This document shows, one piece after another, positions 25,233 to 34,968 of a stretch of 64,000 bases of DNA. The first letter of the stretch is position 1. Each line of letters opens with the position of its first letter. Below the pieces are notes generated by a model. That model had not been told where the DNA came from. It was given only the letters and a program-made list of their open reading frames with translations, and ran no database searches. The stretch comes from JAICKM01 sp050998805 (GTDB lineage: Bacteria; Chloroflexota; Chloroflexia; QHBQ01; JAICKM01), in contig JBPCPV010000044.1 of assembly GCA_050998805.1 (NCBI GenBank), forward strand, positions 62,001 through 126,000, in the 5' to 3' direction. The position numbers and the translations under genes were made by a program.

Positions 25233-26117
25233 ATGAACATCGGCGGTGTAAGCATACCGATACCCTCGCTGCCGGAGATCGTCTTCCTGGCGCTGTCGGC
25301 GATAGCCATACTCGGCGCAATCGTGATGATCACCAGGCAGGATGCGGTGCATAGCGCGCTCTCGCTGGTCGTCGTACTCTTCCAGCTTGCGGGGATGTAC
25401 GTGCTGCTGAACGCGCCGTTCCTGGCGGTGCTGCAGGTGCTCGTGTACGCGGGCGCGATCCTGGTGCTGTTCCTGTTCGTGATCATGCTCTTGCAGTTAC
25501 GCGCGGGGCCGAACCTCGATAAAGAGCACCCGATCCAGAAGGTGACCGCGTGGCCGATCGGCCTGTTGATCGGCGTTGAACTCGTCGTGGTGATCGCGCT
25601 GGCGGCAACCTTGCGCGCACCGGCCTTGCCCGCGGGGACCGTGCAGCACAACCCGACGAGCCAAACCCAGCCGGCTCCGGCCTCGGCAGCCGTGGCTGGC
25701 CGGGCGCTGAACAACCCCGGCGGCGGCTGGCCGCCATCCGAGATCAGCTTCTACAACGGGGAGCCGCGCGCGCTCGGCGTCGAACTCTACACTAACTTCC
25801 TGTGGCCGTTCGAGATCGCGTCCTTCATCTTGCTTGTCGCGGTGATCGGCGCGATCGTGCTGGCTCGCCGCGACGAGACAGAGTCCGAGTTCGCCTCCAG
25901 CGGCATCACGCTGGGGCGCTCGGTGGCCGTCGGCTCGCCGCAGGCGGCGGAAATCGAGAAGGTGCTGGGCGGGCAGGTGCCCGATGTGCGCGTGGTGCCG
26001 ACGGTCGGCGGCTATGCGGGCCGCGATCCGCTGCCGACGCCGCCGCAACCGGATGCCGGCGGGCGCACGCCGCCGAGCAGCGCAGCCCAGGTGGGCGAAG
26101 ACAAGGAGCAGCCATGA
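25233..26117 (+). CDS. nuoJ: NADH-quinone oxidoreductase subunit J
   Basis: A 294-aa membrane subunit, longer than the typical 165-200 aa. Helices 1-4 (VFLALSAIAILGAIVMI, LQVLVYAGAILVLFLFVIM) are standard. A ~55-residue Pro/Ala/Gly-rich loop separates helix 4 from helix 5. A further ~90-residue soluble tail follows, with no recognised motif. The stop overlaps nuoK (ATGA). Confidence 0.94.
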   Translation: MNIGGVSIPIPSLPEIVFLALSAIAILGAIVMITRQDAVHSALSLVVVLFQLAGMYVLLNAPFLAVLQVLVYAGAILVLFLFVIMLLQLRAGPNLDKEHPIQKVTAWPIGLLIGVELVVVIALAATLRAPALPAGTVQHNPTSQTQPAPASAAVAGRALNNPGGGWPPSEISFYNGEPRALGVELYTNFLWPFEIASFILLVAVIGAIVLARRDETESEFASSGITLGRSVAVGSPQAAEIEKVLGGQVPDVRVVPTVGGYAGRDPLPTPPQPDAGGRTPPSSAAQVGEDKEQP

Positions 26118-26434
26118 ATGATTTCGGCACCCCGGTGCCTCTCGAATGGTATCTCGTGCTGAGCGGCATCCTCTTCGCTATCGGCATGATCGGCGTGCTC
26201 ACGCGCCGCAACGTGCTGGTGATCTTCATGTCGGTCGAGCTGATGATGAACTCGGTGAACATCAGCCTGGTCGCGTTCGGCAACTCGGTCAACTCGCTGG
26301 CCGGGCAGGAGTTCGTGGTCTTCGTCGTCACGGTAGCGGCAGCCGAGGCAGCCGTAGGGCTGGCGATCATCATGGCGCTGGTGCGCCAGAAGCCGACGGT
26401 GGACCCCGCAGAGATGGAGATAATGAAGGAGTGA
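26114..26434 (+). CDS. nuoK: NADH-quinone oxidoreductase subunit K
   Basis: A 106-aa three-helix subunit. The conserved membrane glutamates for proton transfer are in MSVELMMNSVN and TVAAAEAAVGLAI. ATG 26114 overlaps the nuoJ stop by 4 bases, and the N-terminus PLEWYLVLSGILFAIG is typical. Confidence 0.96.
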   Translation: MNDFGTPVPLEWYLVLSGILFAIGMIGVLTRRNVLVIFMSVELMMNSVNISLVAFGNSVNSLAGQEFVVFVVTVAAAEAAVGLAIIMALVRQKPTVDPAEMEIMKE

Positions 26435-26446
26435 GGAAGCTGACCC

Positions 26447-28564
26447 ATGCCTAATCTCTTGGAGTATATCTGGCTCATTCCGGCGCTCCCTCTGGCGGGG
26501 ATGCTGATCACCGGCCTCGGTGGGCGGTGGCTTACGCGGAGCGGGATGCGGCTCACGGCGTCGTATATCGCCACCGCGATGATCGTGCTGGCGATGCTGA
26601 TCTCGATTGTCGTGGCGTTCAACGTCGCGGATAGGAACGGCGCTGCCTACAACTACCTGCTTTATACCTGGATACCGTCCGGCGATTTCAGGGCCGACAT
26701 TGCCTTCCGGGTGGACGCGCTGACGGCTGTGATGCTGCTGGTGGTCACCGTGGTGGCGGCACTGGTGCATATCTACGCCATCGGCTACATGAAGGACGAC
26801 GCGCGCGACCCGTCCGTGGATGCCTATCATGGCGGGCACGACGAGCACAGCGCGGAGGCCGCGCCGACCGGAGAGGGCGGCGTGCGGGTGGCCGGAGGCT
26901 TGCAGAGAGATGGCGGACTGGCGCGGTTCTTCGGATTCCTCAACCTGTTCGTGTTCAGCATGTTGATACTCGTGCTGGCGAGCAACTACCTGCTGCTCTT
27001 CGTCGGCTGGGAACTGGTCGGCCTCTCGTCCTACCTGCTGATCGGCTTTTGGTACCAGAAGCGCGACATCTTCGAGGACATCAAGGGCTTCTTCCGCAAA
27101 GATGTGCCCTTCGAGGCAGCGAAGAAGGCGTTCATAGTCAACCGGATCGGCGACTTCGGCTTCATGATCGGCATCCTGCTGATGTTCGTCAACTTCGGCT
27201 CGCTCGATTTCGGCACCGTGTTCCAGCACGCGCCGGGGCAGGTCTTCATACTCGGCAACATGACGCTGCTCTGCCTGCTGCTCTTTATGGGGGCGATGGG
27301 CAAGTCGGCGCAGTTCCCGTTGCACGTCTGGCTGCCGGACGCTATGGCGGGGCCGACCCCGGTGAGCGCGCTGATCCACGCGGCGACGATGGTGACCGCC
27401 GGAGTCTACATGGTGGCCCGCTCGAACCCGCTCTTCCACCAGGCCCCCGATGCCCTGCTGGTCGTGATGATCATCGGCACGGTCACGGCGCTGCTTGGGG
27501 CGGTAATCGCCTGCACCGCAACCGACCTCAAACAGGTCGTGGCGTACTCGACGGTCAGCCAGCTAGGCTACATGTTCGCGGGGCTGGGAGCGGGCGTCTG
27601 GATCGCCGCGATCTTCCACCTGTTCACCCATGCCTTCTTCAAGGGGCTGCTCTTCCTCGGCTCCGGCTCGATCTTGCACGGGATGCACGACCTCGAGGCC
27701 GAGGGCAAAGACCCACAGGACATACGCTCGATGGGCGGCCTCTATCCCCACATGAAGATCACGGCCTGGACGTTCATCATCGGCGCGCTGGCGAACGCCG
27801 GTATCTTCCCATTGGCCGGATTCTGGAGCAAGGACGAGATCATCGGCGGCGCGATCACGAGGAACTTCATGGGATTCGGCGCGATTGTCGGCGGGCTGCT
27901 CTGGGTCGGCTCGTTCCTCACCGCCTTCTACATGTTCCGGCTGGTCTACCTGGTCTTCTTCAACAAGCGCCACTGGGATCCGGAGAAGGTCCACCCCCAC
28001 GAGTCGCCGCCCGTGATGACGGTACCGCTGCTGGTGCTGGCAGGCGCGGCGGTCGTCGTCGGCTTCCTCGGCGTGCCGCCCGAAAACGGCCTCTTCCACC
28101 AGTACCTCTACCCGGTCTTCCAGGCGGCGCTCGGCGAGCCTCTGACGAGCGGCTACGACTCGGCGCATGTCCAGCAGACGGTCGTGTTGCAGGTGATCAG
28201 CCTGTTCTTCGCCGTCGCGGGTATCGGGCTGGCGACCCTGTTCTACCTGCGACCGAACGGTATAACCGAGGCGATGGCAAACGCCTTCCGGGGCACCTAC
28301 CAGGCGCTGCGGATGCATCTGTACTTCGACGAACTCTACGACGTGGTGCTCGTGCGCGGGGGCAAGGCGGTGGCGAACGGCCTCTGGGCATTCGACCGCA
28401 ACGTTGTGGACGGCGCGGTGAACGGCGTCGCCGGCTTCTACGCCTGGTCGAGCAGACGCCTGCGCCTCATCCAGACCGGTTTCGTCGCCAACTACGCCTT
28501 CGCAATCGCGCTCGGCGTCGTCTTTCTGCTCGGCTACGTAGTGATCTCGACCTGGGCGAAGTAG
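26447..28564 (+). CDS. nuoL: NADH-quinone oxidoreductase subunit L (antiporter-like)
   Basis: A 705-aa antiporter-like proton channel subunit with 16-17 helices. Key regions are FVGWELVGLSSYLLIGFW, FPLHVWLPDAMAGPTPVSAL (lysine/glutamate channel) and HAFFKGLLFL. About 40 hydrophilic residues (roughly 121-160: DAYHGGHDEHSAEAAPTGEG and following) are inserted in a loop where E. coli has only a few. The lateral helix region at the C-terminus is present. Confidence 0.96.
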   Translation: MPNLLEYIWLIPALPLAGMLITGLGGRWLTRSGMRLTASYIATAMIVLAMLISIVVAFNVADRNGAAYNYLLYTWIPSGDFRADIAFRVDALTAVMLLVVTVVAALVHIYAIGYMKDDARDPSVDAYHGGHDEHSAEAAPTGEGGVRVAGGLQRDGGLARFFGFLNLFVFSMLILVLASNYLLLFVGWELVGLSSYLLIGFWYQKRDIFEDIKGFFRKDVPFEAAKKAFIVNRIGDFGFMIGILLMFVNFGSLDFGTVFQHAPGQVFILGNMTLLCLLLFMGAMGKSAQFPLHVWLPDAMAGPTPVSALIHAATMVTAGVYMVARSNPLFHQAPDALLVVMIIGTVTALLGAVIACTATDLKQVVAYSTVSQLGYMFAGLGAGVWIAAIFHLFTHAFFKGLLFLGSGSILHGMHDLEAEGKDPQDIRSMGGLYPHMKITAWTFIIGALANAGIFPLAGFWSKDEIIGGAITRNFMGFGAIVGGLLWVGSFLTAFYMFRLVYLVFFNKRHWDPEKVHPHESPPVMTVPLLVLAGAAVVVGFLGVPPENGLFHQYLYPVFQAALGEPLTSGYDSAHVQQTVVLQVISLFFAVAGIGLATLFYLRPNGITEAMANAFRGTYQALRMHLYFDELYDVVLVRGGKAVANGLWAFDRNVVDGAVNGVAGFYAWSSRRLRLIQTGFVANYAFAIALGVVFLLGYVVISTWAK

Positions 28565-28574
28565 GGAGGAATCA

Positions 28575-30161
28575 GTGAACGATAACGGACTACCCTGGAT
28601 ACTGACACTGGTGACCTTCCTGCCGCTGGTCTTCGTCGGCATCCTACTGATGCCGAACTGGCAGAGACCGCAGTTCAAGGTGATCGCGACTATCGGCGCG
28701 GCGGTGACCTTCGTGCTGTCGCTGCTGCTGCTGCCGTTCTACGATTACAGGCCGGGCGTGCTGCCGGGCGCGGGCCTGGCGAAGATGCAGTTCGAGATCA
28801 ATCAGCCCTGGCTCTCGCAACTCGGCATCAGCTACCACATAGGGATCGACGGCCTGGCGATGCTGTTGATCATACTGACGACGCTGCTGATGCTGGTCTC
28901 GATGTTGGTCTCGTGGGGTCCGATCCAGAAGCGCGAGCGGGAGTTCTACATCTGGCTGTTCGTGCTCGAAACCGGCCTGGTCGGCGTCTTTGTGAGCCTC
29001 AACTTCTTCCTGTTCTACATATTCTGGGAGCTTATGCTGGTTCCGATGGCGATCTTGATAGGCATCTGGGGCAGCGGCAACCGGGTCTACGCGGCGCTCA
29101 AGTTCTTCCTCTACACGCTCACCGGGTCGCTGCTGATGCTGGTGGCGATCATCGCGCTCTACCTGCAAACCGGCACGCTCGACACGATCCAGATCACGCA
29201 ATACATGGCGGTCCACGGCAAAGATCTGCACGACTTCCAAGTGTGGGTCTTTCTGGCGTTCGCTGCGGCGTTCGCGGTCAAGGTGCCGATGTTCCCTTTG
29301 CACACCTGGCTGCCCGACGCGCATGTGCAGGCCCCGACCGCAGGCTCGATTATCCTGGCTGGGGTGATGCTCAAGATGGGCGGCTTCGGCTTCATCCGCT
29401 ATGCACTGCCGATGACCCCCGACGGCGCAGCCGCCCTCGCCCCAGTGATGGTCGTGCTCTCGGTGATCGCCGTGCTCTACGGCGCGCTCGTCTCGCTGGT
29501 GCAGCCGGATCTCAAGAAGCTGATCGCGTACTCGTCGGTGAGCCACATGGGATTCGTGACGCTGGGGCTGTTCACGGCGATCTGGTTGAGCGGCGGCCAG
29601 TACCAGAACGCGGTGCAGGGGATAGACGGCGCGGTGCTGGTGATGTTGAGCCACGGCTTCCTGACCGGCGCGCTCTTCCTCTGCGTCGGAGTGATCTACA
29701 ACCGGCTGCACACCCGCGAAATCTCGGCGATGGGAGGCATCACAGCCCGTATGCCGATCTACTCGACGCTTTTCCTGATCGTCACGCTTGGCTCGCTCGG
29801 TCTGCCGCTGCTCAGCGGCTTCGTCGGTGAGTTCTTGGTGATGCTGGGCGCGTTCCGTGCGAACTGGGTCGCCGGCACGCTGACCACCATCGTCATCATC
29901 TTCGCCGCCTGGTATCTCCTCTGGATGTTCCAACGAGTGATGTTCCAGGAGCCTAAGAAAAGCTCCGAGGGCTTTGCGGACCTGAACAGGCTCGAAATGG
30001 CGGGGCTGGTGCCTCTGGTGCTTTTGAGCATCTTCTTGGGTGTGGCCCCCGGCCTGTTCCTCGACATCGTCCGCACCGGCGACGACGCACTGCTGCACAA
30101 GGTCGCGGTCAGTATGTCTTCGCCGGAGGTCGTCGGCTTCTTGAGCCACATCGTTCACTGA
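28575..30161 (+). CDS. nuoM: NADH-quinone oxidoreductase subunit M (antiporter-like)
   Basis: A 528-aa proton-pumping subunit. Conserved elements are FYIFWELMLVPMAILIGIWG (Glu), VKVPMFPLHTWLPDAHVQAP (Lys) and SHGFLTGALFLCVG. The start is GTG 28575 with SD GGGAGGA 6 bases upstream. It sits between nuoL and nuoN with short spacers. Confidence 0.96.
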   Translation: MNDNGLPWILTLVTFLPLVFVGILLMPNWQRPQFKVIATIGAAVTFVLSLLLLPFYDYRPGVLPGAGLAKMQFEINQPWLSQLGISYHIGIDGLAMLLIILTTLLMLVSMLVSWGPIQKREREFYIWLFVLETGLVGVFVSLNFFLFYIFWELMLVPMAILIGIWGSGNRVYAALKFFLYTLTGSLLMLVAIIALYLQTGTLDTIQITQYMAVHGKDLHDFQVWVFLAFAAAFAVKVPMFPLHTWLPDAHVQAPTAGSIILAGVMLKMGGFGFIRYALPMTPDGAAALAPVMVVLSVIAVLYGALVSLVQPDLKKLIAYSSVSHMGFVTLGLFTAIWLSGGQYQNAVQGIDGAVLVMLSHGFLTGALFLCVGVIYNRLHTREISAMGGITARMPIYSTLFLIVTLGSLGLPLLSGFVGEFLVMLGAFRANWVAGTLTTIVIIFAAWYLLWMFQRVMFQEPKKSSEGFADLNRLEMAGLVPLVLLSIFLGVAPGLFLDIVRTGDDALLHKVAVSMSSPEVVGFLSHIVH

Positions 30162-30176
30162 GATAATGAGGTAGCC

Positions 30177-31724
30177 ATGCCACCGATCGTCAACATCGCC
30201 ACACCCGACTTTAATACAATCGTGCCGGAGCTGATCGTGATCGCGCTGGCGGTTGTGCTGCTGCTCGGTGAGCTGATGCTGCCCAAAGGCCGCAAGCAGA
30301 TGCTTACCTGGATCAGCGCCCTGGGATACACCCTGGCTCTTATCGCCTGCTTCCTCTACTTCGTGCAGACAAAGGACCGCAGCGGCCCACCGCTCACTTC
30401 GTTCTCCGGCATGGTGGTGCTCGACACGCTCGGCCTCTGGTTCCGGGTGTTGGCCCTGCTCTCGGCGCTCATCGGCACGATCTTCGCGGCGAACTACATC
30501 CAAGAGAAGGGGATGCCGCTCGGCGACTTCTACGCGGTGCTGGCGCTGGCGACGCTCGGCATAATGGTCGTCGCGTCGGCGCAAGACCTGACGACGATCT
30601 TCGTCGGCATCGAGCTGTCGTCCATCTCGACCTACATAATGACCGGCTTCGCGCGCCACAATAAGCTCTCGAACGAGGGTGCGCTGAAGTACTTCTTGCT
30701 GGGCACGTTCGCTACGGCGATCCTGGTCTACGGCATGGCGTGGCTCTACGGCATGACCGGCACGACGAACATCCCGCTGATCGCCCACCAGGTGCAGACG
30801 ATTGTGGCGAACCACCAGGAAGGGCAGGGCGGGTTGCTGCTCGCAACGCTGCTGCTGATCGCCGGCCTCGGCTTCAAGGTCGCCGCAGTGCCGTTCCACA
30901 TGTGGACGCCCGACGCCTACCAGGGCGCACCGACCCCGGTGACGGCGATCATGTCGGTCGGCCCGAAGGCGGCGGGGTTCGCGGCTATCGTGCGGATCAT
31001 CGTCGAGGGCCTCGGCCCCGCCTGGCAGCAATGGGTGCCGGTGATCGCCGTGCTCTCCGTGCTGACGATGACGCTCGGCAACGTCGTCGGCCTCGCGCAG
31101 CGCAGCGTCAAGCGTATGCTCGCATATTCGAGCATCGCGCACACCGGGTACATCATGGTCGCGCTCGCGTCGTACAACCCCGCGCAGGTGGCGGCCGGCG
31201 GCACGGCCGGCAACCAGGCGGTCGGCAGCCTGCTGTTCTACCTGTTCGCCTATGTGTTCATGAACATGGGCGCGTTCGGCCTCGTCATCTGGATGGAGCA
31301 GAATCGACGCACCGAGTATCTGGACGACTTCCGTGGCCTGTCGAGCTGGGCGCCTCTGCCGGCAGCGACGATGCTGATCCTGATGCTCTCGCTCGCGGGC
31401 ATCCCGCCGACAATCGGCTTCCTCGGCAAGTACTACGTCTTCCTGGCGGCGGTCAACGCCAATCTAACCTGGCTCGCGGTCATTGGCGTGCTTAACAGCG
31501 CCATTGGCACGTTCTACTACCTCCGCGTGGTCTGGTACATGTACTTCGAGCAGCCGACGGAGGAAATGAAAGCCCGCCCGGTGAAGTTGGTCGCCGGCGG
31601 GCTGGTTCTCACCTCGCTGGCGACGGTCGTGCTGTTCATACTCGGCGGCGTCTTCCTCGGCATGACACAGCTCTCTCAGCCGCTGGTGACCGGCGCGATC
31701 CTGCCCGCACTCGCCGGCCGGTAG
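30177..31724 (+). CDS. nuoN: NADH-quinone oxidoreductase subunit N (antiporter-like)
   Basis: A 515-aa last subunit of the operon. Motifs are IFVGIELSSISTYIMTGF, KVAAVPFHMWTPDAYQGAPT and SIAHTGYIMVAL. The C-terminal helix pair ends in ALAGR. The downstream spacer starts with the GAGTGCGGAATGCGGAGTACTGA repeat type, and no clear terminator is seen before recX. Confidence 0.96.
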   Translation: MPPIVNIATPDFNTIVPELIVIALAVVLLLGELMLPKGRKQMLTWISALGYTLALIACFLYFVQTKDRSGPPLTSFSGMVVLDTLGLWFRVLALLSALIGTIFAANYIQEKGMPLGDFYAVLALATLGIMVVASAQDLTTIFVGIELSSISTYIMTGFARHNKLSNEGALKYFLLGTFATAILVYGMAWLYGMTGTTNIPLIAHQVQTIVANHQEGQGGLLLATLLLIAGLGFKVAAVPFHMWTPDAYQGAPTPVTAIMSVGPKAAGFAAIVRIIVEGLGPAWQQWVPVIAVLSVLTMTLGNVVGLAQRSVKRMLAYSSIAHTGYIMVALASYNPAQVAAGGTAGNQAVGSLLFYLFAYVFMNMGAFGLVIWMEQNRRTEYLDDFRGLSSWAPLPAATMLILMLSLAGIPPTIGFLGKYYVFLAAVNANLTWLAVIGVLNSAIGTFYYLRVVWYMYFEQPTEEMKARPVKLVAGGLVLTSLATVVLFILGGVFLGMTQLSQPLVTGAILPALAGR

Positions 31725-31750
31725 GCCGAGTGCGGAATGCGGAGTACTGA

Positions 31751-32509
31751 GTGCTGAACGCTGACGTTCCGGTAGTCCTGCGGATGGAAGCCGACCCGCG
31801 CGACGGCGACCGTGTGCTCGTGACGATTGGCCCCGCCGATGCGGGACCGGACGCGGCGCGAACCATCGGTCTGCATATCGCGGTGGTCTCCGAGGAAGGT
31901 TTGCAGACCGGCACGCCGTGCCCGCCTGAGTTGTTGGGCCGCCTGCTTGCCGCCGATGAGTTCCAGTCGCATTACGCCCGCGCGCTCAACTTCCTGGCGG
32001 TGCGCCCGCGCAGCGAGGTCGAGGTTCGCGACCGCCTTCGCCGCAAGGCCGTGCCGCCCGAGACGATTGAGGCCGTGATGGCGCGGCTACGGCGCGCAGG
32101 CTATTTGGACGATGCCGAGTTCGCCCGCTACTGGATCGGCGAGCGCACCCGCAGCAGCCCGCGCGGTCCTCGCTTGCTCCGCCAGGAGCTACGCACCAAA
32201 GGCGTCTCCTCGCAGATAATCGAAGCCGCCCTCGCAGACTTCGAGCAGCAAGCCGCCGAACAACAAGCCGAAGCCGCCCCGATAGACTTCGAGCAGCAAG
32301 GCACCGAGCGGGCAGTTGAGGAGGAAAGCCGCGAGGTCCGCGAGGCGCTGGCCCTGGCCCAGCGCAAGTTGCGGAGCTACTCCGGCCTCGACCCCCAGAC
32401 CTTCCGCCGACGGATGGGCGGCTTCCTGTTGCGCCGCGGCTACGGCTATGACGTGGTGTCGCGGGTGCTGAAGCAGTTCGGCACCGGCGTAGATGAAGGA
32501 GAAGACTGA
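31751..32509 (+). CDS. recX: RecX-family regulator of RecA
   Basis: A 252-aa protein with tandem three-helix RecX repeats (ALNFLAVRPRSEVEVRDRLR, AGYLDDAEFARYWIGERT, LLRQELRTKGVSSQIIEAAL, MGGFLLRRGYGYDVVSRVL). It modulates RecA filaments. The first ~60 residues are a beta-rich extension seen in some RecX proteins. A Gln/Glu-rich segment with a repeated DFEQQ unit sits between repeats 2 and 3. The GTG start lies within a repeat-derived sequence. The stop overlaps the next start (TGATG). recA is not in the window. Confidence 0.86.
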   Translation: MLNADVPVVLRMEADPRDGDRVLVTIGPADAGPDAARTIGLHIAVVSEEGLQTGTPCPPELLGRLLAADEFQSHYARALNFLAVRPRSEVEVRDRLRRKAVPPETIEAVMARLRRAGYLDDAEFARYWIGERTRSSPRGPRLLRQELRTKGVSSQIIEAALADFEQQAAEQQAEAAPIDFEQQGTERAVEEESREVREALALAQRKLRSYSGLDPQTFRRRMGGFLLRRGYGYDVVSRVLKQFGTGVDEGED

Positions 32510-33402
32510 TGCGTTTACTGACCTACCGCGCAGACACCGAACTCCGCCTCGGAGTGGTACACGGCGACCGGGTGCTCGACATCGAGCAGTGGATCAGCGT
32601 GCCGAGCGAGCCTCTGCCCACCGACATGCTCGGGCTGATCGAAATGGGGGATGCGGCGCTCGTGCGTATACGCCAGCGGCTCGACTTCCTCGGCGAGGAG
32701 GCGGTTGCCGGAGCGCCACGGCTCGATGCGCTCACTCTGGTCGCGCCGATACCGCGCCCGCGAAAGAACGTGATGTGTGTCGGCCTCAACTATGCCGCAC
32801 ACGCCGGTGAGCAGAACAAACAGCCGCCCGCCCGGCCGGCGATCTTCACGAAAGCCCCAACTGCCGTCATGGGGCCGTATGCCCCAATCCTGATCGACCC
32901 TGCGGTCTCGGAGCAGATCGACTGGGAAGTGGAGCTGGGAGTCGTCATCGGGCTTGGCGGGAAGGGCATAAGCCGTGAGAGGGCGCTCGACCACGTTTTC
33001 GGCTACTTGGTGGTGAACGACCTCTCGGCGCGGGACATACAGTACGGGCACGGAGGCCAGTTTTTCCTCGGCAAGAGCCTCGACGGAAGCTGCCCGCTCG
33101 GCCCCTGGATCGTGACCCGCGACGAAATCGCCGACCCCCAGGCACTTCGGCTGACCAGCAGGGTGAACGGCGTAACCAAGCAGGACGCGAGCACGTCGGA
33201 GATGATCTTCGGGGTGGCGGAGGTGATCGAACACCTGTCTCGGGGCATGACGCTCGAGCCGGGCGACATTATCGCCACCGGCACACCTGGTGGAGTCGGA
33301 CAGCACCGCAACCCGCCCGAATATTTGCGCCCCGGCGACCTGCTGGAGTCGGAGGTGGAGGGCATCGGCGTGCTGCGGAACCGTGTGGAGGCATCGGCTT
33401 GA
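32509..33402 (+). CDS. Fumarylacetoacetate hydrolase family protein
   Basis: A 297-aa FAH-fold hydrolase/decarboxylase. The metal-site motif DWEVELGVVIG, the NDLSARDIQ loop, KSLDGSCPLGPW and GDIIATGTPGGVG are intact. An N-terminal ~70-residue cap domain precedes the core. Family members act on 2-oxo acids such as acylpyruvates, oxaloacetate or 2-hydroxyhepta-dienedioate; the substrate cannot be told here. It is translationally coupled to recX by one base. Confidence 0.9.
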   Translation: MRLLTYRADTELRLGVVHGDRVLDIEQWISVPSEPLPTDMLGLIEMGDAALVRIRQRLDFLGEEAVAGAPRLDALTLVAPIPRPRKNVMCVGLNYAAHAGEQNKQPPARPAIFTKAPTAVMGPYAPILIDPAVSEQIDWEVELGVVIGLGGKGISRERALDHVFGYLVVNDLSARDIQYGHGGQFFLGKSLDGSCPLGPWIVTRDEIADPQALRLTSRVNGVTKQDASTSEMIFGVAEVIEHLSRGMTLEPGDIIATGTPGGVGQHRNPPEYLRPGDLLESEVEGIGVLRNRVEASA

Positions 33403-33428
33403 CATGGGCAGCCATTCTACCCTATACT
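33399..33428 (+). promoter_or_regulatory. Promoter of the DUF3105/TlpA/MauE operon
   Basis: A perfect TTGACA (33399-33404) overlaps the FAH stop, then an 18-base spacer and TATACT (33423-33428). It is 54 bases upstream of the DUF3105 gene. Confidence 0.78.
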
Positions 33429-33481
33429 TTCAACGGCACCCCGCGCCTCGACCCCAGGGGTAGCATTAGAAAGGTAAGATC

Positions 33482-34198
33482 ATGCCAAAGACGGCGAAAA
33501 GACCGGCTTCGGGGAGGACACCCGACGCCCAGACGGCGCAGCAGGAGCTAAAGCAGAAGATGGATGCCCAGCGCCAGGCATCGCGGGTGCAGGTGCAGGC
33601 CCGCCGCGAGGCGCAGATCGCTGCCGAGCGGCGCACACGCAGGCAGCGCCAGATCCTGATCGCCTCAGCCGGAGTTATCCTCGTGCTGCTGGTGGGGGGA
33701 GGGCTTTTCTTCTGGTACAGCTACACCCACCCCGGCGAGAGCTACCCCGAAATGGCAAACCGCACCCACCTGAAAGCCGCCACCGACTCGCATGTGCCCT
33801 ACAGCACCGACCCGCCGACGAGCGGCCCCCATGTGAGCGCCCCTGCTGAGTTTCGCGTCTACGATACGGCCCAGCCCAAAGAGGTGATCGTCCACAACCT
33901 GGAAGATGCCGGTGTGGATGTCTTATACAAGCCGGACCTGCCGCAGGCCGAGGTTGATAAGCTCAAGGCGCTCGTCCAAAGCTATGACAGCAACTACATC
34001 ATGATGCACAGCGCCGCCGGCGACAACGTGCGGATCAATAAGCATGTGCTGATGATGCCGTACCCTGGCCTCAGCGACCCGATCATCTTCACCGCCTGGA
34101 CACGGATGCAACGCTTCCAGACGTATGACGAGAGCGCAATGCGCCATTTCATAGACATGTACCGTGGGATAGACCACCATCAAGGCCCACAGGGCTAA
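33482..34198 (+). CDS. DUF3105 membrane-anchored protein
   Basis: A 238-aa protein. An Arg/Gln-rich cytoplasmic coil (1-58) is followed by one helix (ILIASAGVILVLLVGGGLFFW). The extracytoplasmic DUF3105 domain contains YSTDPPTSGPHV, VHNLEDAGVDVLY and MMPYPGLSDPIIFTAW. The usual VHNLEHG of the family is VHNLEDA here. The function is unknown. It is the first gene of a unit with two thiol-redox proteins. Confidence 0.85.
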   Translation: MPKTAKRPASGRTPDAQTAQQELKQKMDAQRQASRVQVQARREAQIAAERRTRRQRQILIASAGVILVLLVGGGLFFWYSYTHPGESYPEMANRTHLKAATDSHVPYSTDPPTSGPHVSAPAEFRVYDTAQPKEVIVHNLEDAGVDVLYKPDLPQAEVDKLKALVQSYDSNYIMMHSAAGDNVRINKHVLMMPYPGLSDPIIFTAWTRMQRFQTYDESAMRHFIDMYRGIDHHQGPQG

Positions 34199-34210
34199 AG
34201 GAACATTTAG

Positions 34211-34966
34211 ATGAGTTACCAACCCGAACCAAAGCCCGACCCGCCGTCGGGCAAGAAGGTCAACGTCTCCCCAGCCCAGTCGGCCCGCCCCACATCTTCG
34301 CGGATCGCCCAGCCGATGCGCCCGGCTGAGACCGGCTTCCGACTGCGCCCGCTTGACCTCGCCCTGATCGCCCTCACCCTCCTCGCCGTGGCCGCTGTCG
34401 CCATTGTCTTCGTAACCTACAGCAACGGCACTTCGTCTGCGCCGCCGGCAGCGGGTGCCAACAGCGGCCAGACAGCCGCGAACAGCGGCCAGAGCACCAA
34501 CCCCCTGACGGTCGGCCAGCTCGCTCCCGACTTCACGCTGACCTCGACCGATGGCAGCATGGTGAGCCTCTCTCAGTTCAAGGGCAAGGTAGTCCTGCTC
34601 GAGTTCATGGCACCCTGGTGTCCGCACTGCCAGCAGGATTCCGTCACGCTCAACCAGGTGTATGACAACTACGCGGGCAAGAACGTCCAGATGCTCGGCG
34701 TGAGCGCCAGCCCCTACGGCCGGAATCACGAGAGCGGAGACAACAGTCCGATAAACATGGGAGATTTGACCTGGTTCCACGACACCTTCCATCTGAAGTA
34801 CCCCTTGCTGTTTGACCCGACGGCGAACGTCGGTGAGCAGGCGTATGGGGTGCAGAGCTATCCGACGATCTACGTGCTCGACGGCAAGGACGTGATACTT
34901 GCCGAGCCTGACTATCCGGTTACGTATGCCGCGATCAGCACGGCGCTCGACCAGGCGCTAAAATAG
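34211..34966 (+). CDS. Membrane-anchored thioredoxin-like protein (TlpA/ResA type)
   Basis: A 251-aa protein with an N-terminal cytoplasmic tail, a membrane helix near 50-70, a Ser/Gly/Asn linker, and a thioredoxin fold with APDFTLTSTDGS and the active site WCPHC (C137, C140). The conserved cis-Pro loop is QSYPTIYVLDG. It probably reduces or exchanges disulfides outside the membrane. CPHC resembles DsbA-like redox character. It lies between DUF3105 and MauE. Confidence 0.9.
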   Translation: MSYQPEPKPDPPSGKKVNVSPAQSARPTSSRIAQPMRPAETGFRLRPLDLALIALTLLAVAAVAIVFVTYSNGTSSAPPAAGANSGQTAANSGQSTNPLTVGQLAPDFTLTSTDGSMVSLSQFKGKVVLLEFMAPWCPHCQQDSVTLNQVYDNYAGKNVQMLGVSASPYGRNHESGDNSPINMGDLTWFHDTFHLKYPLLFDPTANVGEQAYGVQSYPTIYVLDGKDVILAEPDYPVTYAAISTALDQALK

Positions 34967-34968
34967 GG

